Below, in pieces: positions 5,817-12,783 of a DNA stretch of 32,933 nucleotides. Where the stretch lies: the IMG/VR virus record IMGVR_UViG_3300025642_000016, positions 1 through 32,933 of that record, one strand, 5' to 3'. The notes beneath the pieces are model-generated. The model saw nothing but the letters and a program-made list of their open reading frames with translations, searched no databases and was not told where the DNA came from. Made by a program: the position numbers and the translations under genes. Within the stretch, counting starts at the first letter, position 1; each line of letters opens with the position of its first letter. This stretch comes from a virus.

Positions 5817-6575
5817 TTATTTGTTTAACCTTCTCCCGTCTATAAAACGCTGGTGCAACGTCTTGCATTTTTTAAGCGTCCAACCGGGAAGTTTTGAAAA
5901 CTCTTTGTAATCAAAGGGAGCGTCGGACAGTAGTTGCTCCCCTAAATGCGAGGCTTCGGGATATTTCTCCTGAAATTTCTTGTGCGTTAATTTGGTTTGT
6001 TTGTCAAAGGAAACAACCTTCGGTTCTTTGACGCAGAAAAATCCGGCGCTATGGTTCGTCGCGTTTCCGTCGCCGGTGTTCATGTCGCCGGTGTTCCTGT
6101 AGCCGGTGTTCATGTCGCCGGTGTTCATGTCGCCGGTGTTTATGTCGCCGGTGTTCATGTAGCCGGTGTTCATGTAGCCGGTGTTCCTGTAGCCGGTGTT
6201 CATGTCGCCGGTGTTCATGTCGCCGGTGTTCCTGTCGCCGGTGTTCCTGTAGCCGGTGTTCATGTCGCCGGTGTTCGCGTAGCCGTCCGGTATTATTTCT
6301 GAAAGGAGCCGAATCTCGCGGCAAACAACTTTTAGATCGGAGCCAGGAGTGTATTCTTCGATTACATCCCGCGCCTCAACTGCAAACAAGCGCGTTCCTT
6401 TATCATTATAATACGACCACGGGCCAGAAGGATGGACGCAGAAATGGAACCCACTCTCACATTGTTTAATCTCGCCTTCGTGCTTATACCATTTGCCAAG
6501 TTCAAACTTAAATCCATGACAGGTCATGTCTGCGTTAGTGGCTTTGTAACCCTTTAGATAATCATAGTGTTTCAC
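5817..6575 (-). CDS. DUF7666-like protein with NTG[D/Y] pentapeptide-type repeats
   Basis: 252 residues. GTG start chosen: AAAGGAGGTGCGC lies at ideal spacing and the start overlaps the upstream gene by 14 bases. Residues 1-95 match a phage domain I know as DUF7666 (LKGYKATNADMTCHGFKFE, KQCESGFHFCVHP, VEARDVIEE). Residues 101-170 are fourteen consecutive 5-residue units N-T-G-[D/Y]-x, encoded by 15-bp repeats. Such repeats usually fold as a right-handed beta-solenoid resembling pentapeptide-repeat or ice-nucleation proteins. The C-terminal 80 residues are basic and unrecognised. Role unknown; a DNA-mimic or protein-docking surface is conceivable. Confidence 0.75.
   Translation of the reverse strand: MKHYDYLKGYKATNADMTCHGFKFELGKWYKHEGEIKQCESGFHFCVHPSGPWSYYNDKGTRLFAVEARDVIEEYTPGSDLKVVCREIRLLSEIIPDGYANTGDMNTGYRNTGDRNTGDMNTGDMNTGYRNTGYMNTGYMNTGDINTGDMNTGDMNTGYRNTGDMNTGDGNATNHSAGFFCVKEPKVVSFDKQTKLTHKKFQEKYPEASHLGEQLLSDAPFDYKEFSKLPGWTLKKCKTLHQRFIDGRRLNK
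6066..6275 (-). repeat. Fourteen 15-bp tandem repeats (N-T-G-D/Y-x)
   Basis: The repeat unit in the forward sense is GCCGGTGTTCATGTC with variation at a few positions (D versus Y codon; M, R, I or G in the fifth residue). Because the unit is a multiple of three, several other frames also stay open through the block, creating spurious valine- and histidine-rich or arginine-rich ORFs. Near-identical units make copy-number change by recombination likely. Confidence 0.9.
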
Positions 6576-6771
6576 CGCGCACCTCCTTTATTCGTTTCTC
6601 GTTCTCCTCGATCATCGCCAGCAAACCTTCGTGAATATCTGGAAGGCAATCTATCGCCACCAGCAATCGCACGTTCCGTAGGTCGCCGTAGTCAATCGCG
6701 CCGTTGCTGCGGCGGGAAAGATAATCTTCAAGATACTTGCGAACCTGCGGGACTGTGGCGGTTGTGGTCAT
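6562..6771 (-). CDS. Hypothetical protein, 69 aa
   Basis: Not recognised. ATG at 6771 overlaps the upstream stop by ATGA, with AAGGAGG about ten bases ahead. The protein seems entirely helical (QVRKYLEDYLSRRS; DIHEGLLAMIEENEKRI) and acidic at its end. Its last codons contain the ribosome site and GTG start of the repeat-protein gene that follows. Confidence 0.65.
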   Translation of the reverse strand: MTTTATVPQVRKYLEDYLSRRSNGAIDYGDLRNVRLLVAIDCLPDIHEGLLAMIEENEKRIKEVRGETL

Positions 6772-7214
6772 GTTTTCAATGCCTCCTTGCGGCGCTTGAG
6801 ATAATTATTTTTCAACTCAATTAAATGCTCCATTGCCGCCTTGTAATCCGGCTTGTCTGGATTAGGGTCGTCTTTATGTTTGCAAGCCCATTCCCATTTT
6901 TTGGGTTCGTTGATTTGCAACCATTCAGCAAATGCCAATGAAGCTATGTGTGCCGAAAGATAGATTGACCATTGATGGTGAAGTGAGCATAAAAGTATTC
7001 CTACCCACGGATTATGTCGCGTTGCATAGTGTTTCCTATTGATTAAATGATGCGCCTCCAAAGGCCCAGAGCAATCTTTGTTCACGGCACAGTATGGATA
7101 TACCGTATGTATAAGATCACTCCAAGCATCGTCAGCACGAACCAGCCAGTAGGTCGAAGAAACATCCTCAATCCGTTTCTGCAACTTCGACTTCTTTGGA
7201 ATCTTGGCTTTCAT
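6768..7214 (-). CDS. HNH-like nuclease fold protein
   Basis: 148 residues, start after AGGGGGTAA. A C-x5-C pair (YCAVNKDCSG) precedes E-A-H55-H56-L-I-N-R, then a spaced N-P-W-V-G-I-L-L-C76-S-L-H79-H80, the order seen in HNH/treble-clef nucleases that bind zinc through the cysteines and histidines. Lysine-rich termini suit nucleic-acid binding. It follows the SSB-like and Sak4-like genes in the same transcript. A recombination nuclease (NinG/Rap-like role) is a plausible inference, and a homing function is less likely at this site. Confidence 0.7.
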   Translation of the reverse strand: MKAKIPKKSKLQKRIEDVSSTYWLVRADDAWSDLIHTVYPYCAVNKDCSGPLEAHHLINRKHYATRHNPWVGILLCSLHHQWSIYLSAHIASLAFAEWLQINEPKKWEWACKHKDDPNPDKPDYKAAMEHLIELKNNYLKRRKEALKT

Positions 7215-7221
7215 TTACCCC

Positions 7222-7749
7222 CTAAAAAGGGAGGTCGTCCTCTTTTTCATCTTTTTTGCCGTCCTTGGGAGCATTCTTTCCTTCTTCAAACGGTGTTCCC
7301 GCCGGTGGCACGCCTGCTTCTTTCGGCTTCTCATAACCATTAAAGGCTACCTTCTTCTTCATTATTGTCGTCTTGCGCCCCATATTTGGGCCACTTTCAG
7401 GAATAAAGATTTCCTGTTTTTCTTCAACAATAACAACCGCCGACTTACCGACGATATTCTCCAGAATGAAATCACGAAGAATAATCATGGCTTCCTTGTC
7501 ACTGTCTGGCAGTTCGTCCGTGAATCCGCAAACATGACCGGCAATCAACGCCAATCGTCGGATAGACTTCTCCGTACAAAACGCATCATCGTTATATTGA
7601 AACTCCTCGTCAGTCGTAACCCATGTAACACGAATATACGGGGTTTTCTTTACCTTGGAACTTTCCAGTTTTGCGCCTACGCAAACGGAAGGATTCGGGC
7701 CAACGGGCGGCCACGGTTTGTCCATTAGATCGTTAATTTTTCGGCTCAT
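7222..7749 (-). CDS. Single-strand DNA-binding-like protein
   Basis: 175 residues. The C-terminus is a disordered lysine/acid-rich tail ending DEKEDDLPF. An acidic tail tipped with a proline-phenylalanine is the protein-interaction signature of SSB and DUF669-type phage proteins. The core has alternating strands with GKSAVVIVEEKQEIF and KKKVAFNGYEKP, as expected for an OB-like barrel. Its start overlaps the end of the ATPase gene upstream by 17 bases. Pairing with a Sak4-like ATPase is the usual arrangement of phage recombination modules, which supports the call. Confidence 0.65.
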   Translation of the reverse strand: MSRKINDLMDKPWPPVGPNPSVCVGAKLESSKVKKTPYIRVTWVTTDEEFQYNDDAFCTEKSIRRLALIAGHVCGFTDELPDSDKEAMIILRDFILENIVGKSAVVIVEEKQEIFIPESGPNMGRKTTIMKKKVAFNGYEKPKEAGVPPAGTPFEEGKNAPKDGKKDEKEDDLPF

Positions 7750-8782
7750 CTTTTGTTCCTTTCTTTTTGCTGATTATTTCCGAGAGTTTCTTTCGTCCAA
7801 CTTCGAGAGTTTCCAAAGGATACTTTTTCTCATCACTTTCCAAGGCTGTCCATGCCGAAGTGCCAAAGACTTCGCGTAGCAACTTAACCTTTTCAGCCTT
7901 GTCAGCATCACCACGGCCAGGACAAGTCAAAAGCAAGTCGTCCTTGACGTTTTCCAACACCGCTGCGCGCCGCGCCTTAATAGTTTCCCAGTTTGGGCCT
8001 ACGCCTTTTTCAAAGCTTGGCTTGCCCTCATGCTTGACTACTCCTCTGCCTTTCAAATCGAGCGAATCAATATATGGCTTAAAAAAATCAAGGTCAGGAT
8101 TATTCTTGCTAAGTGTCCCCGTCATAATATCAAACCGATCCTTCACAACAAAAGCCAAGTGTTTGGTATCATCCAGACGCATTTGAACAAGTAGGGAAGG
8201 CTCATGGCCCAACTCTGTTTCCGTTTTCATCTTGACGCCTGTTTTCTTGATTTCTTCCTTGCCTTCTTCATCTAATAGAGTCTCCCATACATCACCTTCG
8301 CGTCCTACAATAACAATATGTAAGTCTGAATAAGCAAAAAGCTCACTGAATTTACCCCACATATCCTTGAGTGGCCCCCAATCTTTCATAGACAATCTGA
8401 CAGTTTGAGGATTACCACCCGCAGAAGCCACACGACTTTTCTTGGCATCAAGATAATCCGTGCATAATGATCGCCACGGATGAGTTACCGAATCAATAAT
8501 GGCAATATGCTTTTTAGCAATACACTCATTCGTAAAATCAATTAGATCGGCAAAAGACCGTGAGCAAAATGTCAACAAATCCTTGTTGGTAATTTTTTTA
8601 ACCATTGTTGCAACATATCCCGCCGAAGGTTCGGTATCAAAAAATGCCAACTGACTTTCCGGGCAATATGTTTTCTGAAATTGTGCCAACATTTTTGACA
8701 CTGTATATGTTTTTCCTGTTCCTGTGCCACCAAAAAAACCACCTTTAAGATGCGTGGGAATTGTTGCGGGTTGAAGATTCAT
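7733..8782 (-). CDS. RecA-fold ATPase, Sak4-like recombinase candidate
   Basis: 349 residues; start after AAGGAGTTATTATC. Walker A is G18-G-T-G-T-G-K-T25 and Walker B is the hydrophobic strand IAIID at 93-97, followed by SVTHPW. The segment LAFFDTEPSAGYV between them is typical of AAA_24/Sak4 phage NTPases, which are single-domain RecA relatives that anneal or exchange single-stranded DNA. The extra C-terminal 120 residues are charged and helical. Directly downstream lies an SSB-like gene, the partner expected for Sak4. A packaging or replication ATPase is a weaker alternative. Confidence 0.75.
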   Translation of the reverse strand: MNLQPATIPTHLKGGFFGGTGTGKTYTVSKMLAQFQKTYCPESQLAFFDTEPSAGYVATMVKKITNKDLLTFCSRSFADLIDFTNECIAKKHIAIIDSVTHPWRSLCTDYLDAKKSRVASAGGNPQTVRLSMKDWGPLKDMWGKFSELFAYSDLHIVIVGREGDVWETLLDEEGKEEIKKTGVKMKTETELGHEPSLLVQMRLDDTKHLAFVVKDRFDIMTGTLSKNNPDLDFFKPYIDSLDLKGRGVVKHEGKPSFEKGVGPNWETIKARRAAVLENVKDDLLLTCPGRGDADKAEKVKLLREVFGTSAWTALESDEKKYPLETLEVGRKKLSEIISKKKGTKDEPKN

Positions 8783-8799
8783 GATAATAACTCCTTTGT

Positions 8800-9015
8800 T
8801 TAGACTGCAATTTTATAACGCCATATCCTTCCATCTGTTCCCTTCATACGTTCCGACTCTACCGAAACACCATTAGCACGCAACGCCGCTACATCAGAAT
8901 GCACAGCCATGCTTTGTGTTGCTTGACTAATCTCCCATGTTGTATGCCACCCTTCTTTAAGAACGGAAAGTGTTTTGCGTAAGCGGTCACTGGTTTTTAA
9001 GTTTCCCGCATTCAT
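8800..9015 (-). CDS. Winged-helix DNA-binding protein, 71 aa
   Basis: The sequence reads as a small winged helix: KTSDRLRKTLSVLKEG, then TTWEISQATQSMAVHSDVAAL as helix-turn-helix, then a wing NGVSVESERMKGTDGRIWRYKI. The ATG overlaps the upstream TAA (TAATG). As an early gene ahead of the recombination genes it could regulate them, but no operator is identified. Confidence 0.6.
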   Translation of the reverse strand: MNAGNLKTSDRLRKTLSVLKEGWHTTWEISQATQSMAVHSDVAALRANGVSVESERMKGTDGRIWRYKIAV

Positions 9016-9236
9016 TATGTCTTTCCTTTCTTTCGTTCGTTGTTTTCCTGTTGCGAGTCATATCTATCTTTGCGTTTAATTTCCCACCTGCAATCGTCGC
9101 AGACGCCGCCGATCAGTTCTACAATATAGAATACCTCCTTGCACTTACGGCAATGCGCCTTATTTAGCGGCACGTTTAGCGTTACGTTTGTCGTCGGTAG
9201 TGTGATTCGGCCTACCACCATGTTGTTGTTGGTCAT
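9015..9236 (-). CDS. Zinc-ribbon protein, 73 aa
   Basis: Start at ATG 9236 (MTNNNMVVGRITLPTT), one base after the upstream TAA. A longer frame to 9269 would overlap that gene and has no ribosome site. Residues about 29-49 hold C-R-K-C ... C-D-D-C, a two-knuckle zinc ribbon, followed by a basic tail (EIKRKDRYD and ERKKGKT). Likely nucleic-acid binding; partner unknown. It is coupled downstream to the winged-helix gene by TAATG. Confidence 0.65.
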   Translation of the reverse strand: MTNNNMVVGRITLPTTNVTLNVPLNKAHCRKCKEVFYIVELIGGVCDDCRWEIKRKDRYDSQQENNERKKGKT

Positions 9237-9237
9237 G

Positions 9238-9519
9238 TTACAATTCCACGCGCTTTTCTGTATCATCAATATTCCGTGCGATACGCTCCAAGTCTTCGAT
9301 CATGTTGGACAATCTTGAAGCCAATTGCACCTGTTCTGATACTTTTTGGGGTGACTCCGATGCTGGTGGCTTTGGAGATTCAGGCCTCAAAACCGACTTA
9401 ATTCTGTTTGATAAGTGTTTTGATTGTTGGCCGACACTCTCGATTGCTTTTGAGAGTTGATCCATAGCATTGCTGATTTGCGTAGCTTTTTCTGGTTCCA
9501 TACTGGCTGTTTCACTCAT
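9238..9519 (-). CDS. Coiled-coil hypothetical protein, 93 aa
   Basis: Start after AAAGGAGAAAGTC. Two helical, heptad-like segments (ATQISNAMDQLSKAIESVG and QLASRLSNMIEDLERIARN) are separated by a proline/serine-rich linker (RPESPKPPASESPQK). No catalytic motif. This looks like a dimerising adaptor or a recombination accessory protein, but no family is recognised. Confidence 0.65.
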   Translation of the reverse strand: MSETASMEPEKATQISNAMDQLSKAIESVGQQSKHLSNRIKSVLRPESPKPPASESPQKVSEQVQLASRLSNMIEDLERIARNIDDTEKRVEL

Positions 9520-9560
9520 GACTTTCTCCTTTTATTTTACCGATACGTTACGTTTACCTT

Positions 9561-9797
9561 TTACGTTACCCTCGCCAGCGCAATTAACCCTGTCTTTTTG
9601 CCGGACTTGCGTTGCTCAATGGCTTTTAGCACAATGCGCCCTATCCGCTTGCTATCGGAGATTTTTTCTGCCAGCCACGCAATGTTTTCATCAGTCGGCT
9701 CCATCCAATCAGTTATTTGCTGGTTGGGTTTTTTCGCCTTTCCCGCCTTGAGTTCCAGGCGGCGTCTTGCGCGTGAGGCTATTGTGCGGCCTTTCAT
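9561..9797 (-). CDS. Basic hypothetical protein, 78 aa
   Basis: Strongly basic (MKGRTIASRARRRLELKAGKAKK at the start, EQRKSGKKTG near the end) with a central acidic stretch (WMEPTDENIAWLAEKI). Possible DNA-binding protein; not recognised. The ribosome site (GAAGG about twelve bases ahead) is weak. It lies 18 bases after the upstream stop. Confidence 0.55.
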   Translation of the reverse strand: MKGRTIASRARRRLELKAGKAKKPNQQITDWMEPTDENIAWLAEKISDSKRIGRIVLKAIEQRKSGKKTGLIALARVT

Positions 9798-9815
9798 GGT
9801 AATTATACCTTCAGT

Positions 9816-10070
9816 TTATAGCTTGTTTATCGCCTTGATTACCGCCGCCAAGTCAAGCGTTTCAACGGTTTGCTTGAGAACTTCGCGTTCCTCCGCAACA
9901 TCTTTTTCTATTTCAGGTGTATAGTCGTAAGTATCCGACAGATAGGTTTTAGGCTCCTTGTCGTTGTAAAACTGGATGTCTCGCGCCTTTTCCTCCTGTC
10001 CAGTTTTCTCCCATACTTTACCGACAATTTTCCTTACTATGCGCGTTTCCTTAATTTCGATTGTGAACAT
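9816..10070 (-). CDS. Hypothetical protein, 84 aa
   Basis: Start ATG after AAGGAGAATAAGCC. The N-terminal half (FTIEIKETRIVRKIVGKVW) looks like two beta strands, the C-terminal half like two helices rich in glutamate (KDVAEEREVLKQTVETLDL). A duplicated R-I-V-R-K-I-V pattern is visible. Not recognised. Confidence 0.6.
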   Translation of the reverse strand: MFTIEIKETRIVRKIVGKVWEKTGQEEKARDIQFYNDKEPKTYLSDTYDYTPEIEKDVAEEREVLKQTVETLDLAAVIKAINKL

Positions 10071-10073
10071 GGC

Positions 10074-10346
10074 TTATTCTCCTTTGGTTTTCTTGCCCTT
10101 CTTGCGGTAGATGTCGGATATTACCTTCATCGTCCCTTTTTCAGTTATCATAATGCACTTCCCCGCGTTTAGACTGTCCAGGTAAGCGTTGAGACGCGTC
10201 TTGAGTGATACATTTTCACTCAGCCATTTATTACAAGCATCGTAGAGATTGTTATGGTAAAATCCTCCCAAATCAGAACGATGAAACGGATGTCTTCGCA
10301 TACACAGGTAAAGCGCGGCGCTGTCAATCATATCGTTTGTTTTCAT
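10074..10346 (-). CDS. Hypothetical protein, 90 aa
   Basis: The ATG at 10346 follows the upstream TAA by one base (TAACATG), the same junction as at 9236. The frame is open much further upstream but there overlaps the 73-residue gene, so the short form is chosen. The sequence alternates helices (SAALYLCMRRHPFHRS, NLYDACNKWLSENVSLK) and ends in a lysine-rich tail. The KCIMITEKGTMKVI segment may be a small wing, so a DNA-binding role is possible. Confidence 0.6.
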   Translation of the reverse strand: MKTNDMIDSAALYLCMRRHPFHRSDLGGFYHNNLYDACNKWLSENVSLKTRLNAYLDSLNAGKCIMITEKGTMKVISDIYRKKGKKTKGE

Positions 10347-10347
10347 G

Positions 10348-10569
10348 TTAATCACTCGCAGGGCTGTTAGTGATAATCTCGATATATTGCCGTGGTGACA
10401 GACAACTTGGCACTTCCACCGGCCTCGAAAGCTCGCTTGCAATCGCGTTGGGTGGGTTAAGCGGTTGAAACTGCTTGTCGCACCCCCAGCCTTTACCGTA
10501 ACATACCGGCTTCCGTTGCCCCCAGGTCGTGCGGTCGCCGCCAGCAAACGAGCGAAATGAGTGGGTCAT
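10348..10569 (-). CDS. Hypothetical protein, 73 aa
   Basis: ATG 10569 lies one base after the stop of the membrane-protein gene, with AAAGGAAATACATGAT ahead. The product has two well-spaced cysteines (KPVCYGKGWGCDK) and a proline-rich middle, with little predicted helix. Not recognised. Competing frames in the same region lack a ribosome site. Confidence 0.5.
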   Translation of the reverse strand: MTHSFRSFAGGDRTTWGQRKPVCYGKGWGCDKQFQPLNPPNAIASELSRPVEVPSCLSPRQYIEIITNSPASD

Positions 10570-10570
10570 A

Positions 10571-10720
10571 TCATGTATTTCCTTTTTTGTCCTTTAGGTC
10601 GTTTTGATGATATAATTCTGCTCTAATTCTCGTAAGGCAATCTAATACTAAAAAAACAAAAACCATTATTATAAATAGCAAACTTGCTATTATAATCAAC
10701 ATATCCAAAATTGCATTCAT
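10571..10720 (-). CDS. Single-span membrane protein, 49 aa
   Basis: Short frame read from the gap between neighbours. MNAILDMLIIIASLLFIIM continues through FVFLVLDC as one long hydrophobic helix (about residues 4-28), then a charged tail (TRIRAELYHQNDLKDKKGNT). No clear ribosome site ahead of ATG 10720, so it may depend on read-through translation from the regulator gene 13 bases upstream. The region is notably AT-rich. A small inner-membrane early protein of unknown role. Confidence 0.55.
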   Translation of the reverse strand: MNAILDMLIIIASLLFIIMVFVFLVLDCLTRIRAELYHQNDLKDKKGNT

Positions 10721-10733
10721 AATTTATGGCTTT

Positions 10734-10892
10734 TTAACGCTCTTTGTCAGGTCTCAAACACCTTGCTATGATTATATTCTTGATGATCTGCGTCCGCGTC
10801 GTGCATTCTGCCCGTGCCCTGTCGTCAATCAGAGCGATCCAGCGAACCGGTAGCACAATGCTAATCTTTTTCATGGGTTTCCTTTTGTGCAT
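10734..10892 (-). CDS. Ribbon-helix-helix regulator, 52 aa
   Basis: Start ATG 10892 behind AAAAGGAGGATACTAT; an internal ATG at 10874 behind AAAGGAAACCC would give a 46-residue form. The sequence MKKISIVLPVRWIALIDDR followed by ARAECTTRTQIIKNIIIARC reads as the strand-helix-helix of CopG/Arc-type repressors, with the strand ISIVLP and the second helix TRTQIIKNIII. It is the first gene behind a strong promoter (10920-10948), the usual position for an autoregulating repressor of that promoter. Confidence 0.7.
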   Translation of the reverse strand: MHKRKPMKKISIVLPVRWIALIDDRARAECTTRTQIIKNIIIARCLRPDKER

Positions 10893-10919
10893 ATAGTATC
10901 CTCCTTTTTTATGTATAGA

Positions 10920-10948
10920 AGAATACCACACAAAGTCCAGAATGTCAA
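10920..10948 (-). promoter_or_regulatory. Leftward sigma-70-type promoter for the RHH operon
   Basis: Reading on the minus strand: TTGACA (10948-10943), a 17-base spacer, then TATTCT (10925-10920), with the first ribosome site about 15 bases further on. Consensus -35, optimal spacing and position in the only gap of the area make this a strong promoter call. It should drive the regulator gene and the early genes to its left. Confidence 0.8.
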
Positions 10949-10957
10949 CTTATTTTT

Positions 10958-11167
10958 TCAACTATTTTCTTGCACTTTCATAAAGTCATAATCACGAAGC
11001 AGTTGCACGGTTAAGCTTCCGTGGAGCGCAAGACCTGCCTCGTTCATCAGCCATACGCGGCCAGAATCTACCTTGAAAACTTCGTAGATGGCCGGATGCT
11101 CGTAATGTTTTGGGCAGGCTACCTTGTCGCCCGGTTTGAGAGCGGCTGGGATGGGTTCGTAGGTCAT
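10958..11167 (-). CDS. Hypothetical protein, 69 aa
   Basis: ATG 11167 overlaps the methyltransferase stop by ATGA and follows AAGGAG. The sequence LKPGDKVACPKHYEHPAIYEV, then a strand FKVDSGRVWLM, suggests a small SH3-like or KOW-like beta barrel. Its neighbour at 11772-11981 also has a T-N-D-I-L-V-S-K-Q-G barrel look. Not recognised beyond this. Confidence 0.6.
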   Translation of the reverse strand: MTYEPIPAALKPGDKVACPKHYEHPAIYEVFKVDSGRVWLMNEAGLALHGSLTVQLLRDYDFMKVQENS

Positions 11168-11775
11168 AGTAATTCTCCTTGTGGTGTAATACTTGCATTA
11201 CATGGTGTAACATTTGCACCAGACGATTGCACTTCGTTGCCCCAGCAATCCCAGCCGGGAGTCCGTTGACGGGCGAAAAGCTCTATGCGGGGTAGGTCGC
11301 CAAACAATTCAACGATCTTATCTCTGATTTCCGATGGCTTTTGAGAATGTTCCATTATCCGCGCATCGCATATTTGCGGAACAGAGCGACTTATTCTTGG
11401 CAATCCTTTTCCACGAGTTCCCAACAATGCAATCTCGGCATTTGCGCGGGTGTAATTTCCTAAACCAAAAAACCAAGTGTCGCTTTTTTTGTTCTTTTTT
11501 ACCCATGTAAAGGCAATGGTTTTATAAGTAAATCCCCACGTTTCCATCAACGCGATCCCTTCTTTGAGACACGGATAAGTTACCCACATAATTAAGACGG
11601 CATCTTTCATGCTGACAGTTTTCACGGGAAGATTCTTTAGTTCTGTTGAAGGCATCACAGCGTAATGATCTGCCGCATTGCGTTTTACGTCTTCGGACTT
11701 ATACCAGCACCCGTATTTCCACGGCGGGTCAGCATAGATTATCTGATACTTCTTATCTGGAAATGGTATGTTCAT
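11164..11775 (-). CDS. MT-A70-family N6-adenine methyltransferase
   Basis: 203 residues from ATG 11775, which overlaps the upstream stop by ATGA and follows CAAGGTGACTAC. A longer frame starting at 11838 has no such support. Motif IV is D16-P-P-W19 in IIYADPPWKYG, the signature of MT-A70 enzymes that transfer methyl from SAM to adenine N6. Then come a W-V-T-Y-P strand, FTYKTIAFTWVKKNK, GLGNYTRANAEIALLGTRG, and the late HSQKPSEIRDKIVELF with R-I-E-L-F-A-R and GWDCWGNE. All parts expected for the family are present. It probably methylates phage DNA to avoid restriction. Confidence 0.9.
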   Translation of the reverse strand: MNIPFPDKKYQIIYADPPWKYGCWYKSEDVKRNAADHYAVMPSTELKNLPVKTVSMKDAVLIMWVTYPCLKEGIALMETWGFTYKTIAFTWVKKNKKSDTWFFGLGNYTRANAEIALLGTRGKGLPRISRSVPQICDARIMEHSQKPSEIRDKIVELFGDLPRIELFARQRTPGWDCWGNEVQSSGANVTPCNASITPQGELL

Positions 11776-11981
11776 GTAGTCACCTTGAGCGTTAATCCCA
11801 TCCCCTGCAATTCGTCGTGGGTATATTGTCCATTGCAAACGATGGTTCGTTCGAGCCGGTAGGTAGGTTCGTCGTAGCCTGTATCGCGCTTACCCTTGCC
11901 CGTTACCCTGTGGACAATGTATTCGTAACCTTGTTTGCTTACAAGGATGTCGTTTGTCTTTAATTCTGGTAGAATCGCCAT
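11772..11981 (-). CDS. Hypothetical beta-rich protein, 69 aa
   Basis: Start ATG 11981 follows AAGGGGGTAATT; the longer frame to 12029 has no ribosome site. MAILPELKTNDILVSKQG begins a run of short strands (YEYIVHRVTG, TYRLERTIV), suggesting a small barrel. Not recognised. Coupled by ATGA to the methyltransferase. Confidence 0.6.
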   Translation of the reverse strand: MAILPELKTNDILVSKQGYEYIVHRVTGKGKRDTGYDEPTYRLERTIVCNGQYTHDELQGMGLTLKVTT

Positions 11982-11983
11982 AA

Positions 11984-12172
11984 TTACCCCCTTGGTGGTG
12001 TTGGATTGATTGTCTGCTGATATGACCATTCCAATAATTCCATTACCGTTGCTTTGCTTGGCAACCCTTCAGTATGCCCGATAAAGTCTGCCAGAAGTTC
12101 GTCAAAACCTTGGTGCAGTTTAACGTGTCTTTCCTTGTGGTCTTGTTCGCTCATTTTGGTTGTTGTTGTCAT
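11984..12172 (-). CDS. Hypothetical helical protein, 62 aa
   Basis: Start ATG 12172 overlaps the lysin stop by ATGA and follows GGAGAACTACC; the longer frame upstream lies inside the lysin gene. Residues about 13-45 (KERHVKLHQGFDELLADFI, then LPSKATVMELLEWSYQQT) look like a three-helix small protein of a type frequent in phage early regions. Function unknown. Confidence 0.6.
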   Translation of the reverse strand: MTTTTKMSEQDHKERHVKLHQGFDELLADFIGHTEGLPSKATVMELLEWSYQQTINPTPPRG

Positions 12173-12564
12173 GGTAGTTCTCCAAACGTGTGATTGCCAA
12201 TAGTCGTTTTCCCCCGCAACGCTTTTCCCCATGAAGGGGAGCAGAGGCTTGGATTGTAATAGTGGTTTGCCGTGACCGTGGGCTGAAACGTGCCGTCCAT
12301 TATCCGCTCGGCAATCATCGCGCAATCCATCCAAGCCATTGCGCCGATCTTTCCCTGCCTCATGCGGTTAGCGTTTGCCGCCGCGTGTGCCAGCCCGTTA
12401 TTCAGACATGAGAATTGGCGGCGTTTTGTCAATACCTTCTCCACGTTAGCCGCTTGCCCTTCGGCTCGATTCCATATCACACTTGCCACGGCCAGCTTGC
12501 CGGTGCGCGGTTCGCCGCCAGCTTCCAGCATAATCACGATTGCTATTAACATAAGTGTTGTCAT
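12169..12564 (-). CDS. SleB/CwlJ-type cell-wall hydrolase (lysin)
   Basis: 131 residues from ATG 12564 (ATGA overlap with the gene upstream, AAGGAAGG ahead). The full Hydrolase_2 pattern is present: hydrophobic start MTTLMLIAIVIMLE14AGGEP with the presumed catalytic glutamate, LAVASVIWNRA, RRQFSCLN, AWMDC.MIAERI, TANHYYNPSLCSPSW and TTIGNHTFGEL at the end. These enzymes act on peptidoglycan as lytic transglycosylases in the spore cortex and in phages serve as endolysins. Its N-terminal hydrophobic helix might also let it reach the periplasm without a holin. It lies among early genes rather than beside the virion genes. Confidence 0.8.
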   Translation of the reverse strand: MTTLMLIAIVIMLEAGGEPRTGKLAVASVIWNRAEGQAANVEKVLTKRRQFSCLNNGLAHAAANANRMRQGKIGAMAWMDCAMIAERIMDGTFQPTVTANHYYNPSLCSPSWGKALRGKTTIGNHTFGELP

Positions 12565-12719
12565 GGCGTTACCCTTCCTTTCCATAAATCGCGCTTGATA
12601 TATGCTACCATTTTCTTACAGGCGGAAAACGGCACTTTGAACATGGCGGGATGCTTCCTGTCAATTACGCCGATTGTGCCGTCTGATCGTAGGCCGTAGC
12701 CAATATATTTCCATTTCAT
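12561..12719 (-). CDS. Hypothetical protein, 52 aa
   Basis: ATG 12719 (MKWKYIGYGLRSDG) has AAGGAAG about eleven bases ahead; the longer frame begins with TTG. Its tail (GRVTP) encodes the ribosome site of the lysin gene, which overlaps by ATGA. Beta-rich start then a basic helix (ACKKMVAYIKRDLWKG). Not recognised. Confidence 0.55.
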   Translation of the reverse strand: MKWKYIGYGLRSDGTIGVIDRKHPAMFKVPFSACKKMVAYIKRDLWKGRVTP

Positions 12720-12783
12720 GGCGTCATTCTTCCTTGCTTTCAATACGCATACTTGACATATACGGCAAGTGCGTGTATTGTAT

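Noticed and set aside
5997-6302. Plus-strand ORF of repeated valine/histidine/alanine/glycine and a minus-strand arginine/histidine ORF over the same repeats
   Set aside because: Both arise because the 15-bp repeats keep several frames open. No ribosome site, and the minus-strand frame with conserved flanking domains explains the DNA.
10074-10547. Longer form (157 residues) of the gene at 10074-10346
   Set aside because: The extra N-terminal part overlaps the 73-residue gene and has no ribosome site; the TAACATG junction supports the short form.
12753-12781. TTGACA with TATTGT at 17 bases on the plus strand
   Set aside because: Good match, but it points into antisense of the early genes with no gene behind it; may be chance or an antisense RNA, and not supported further.
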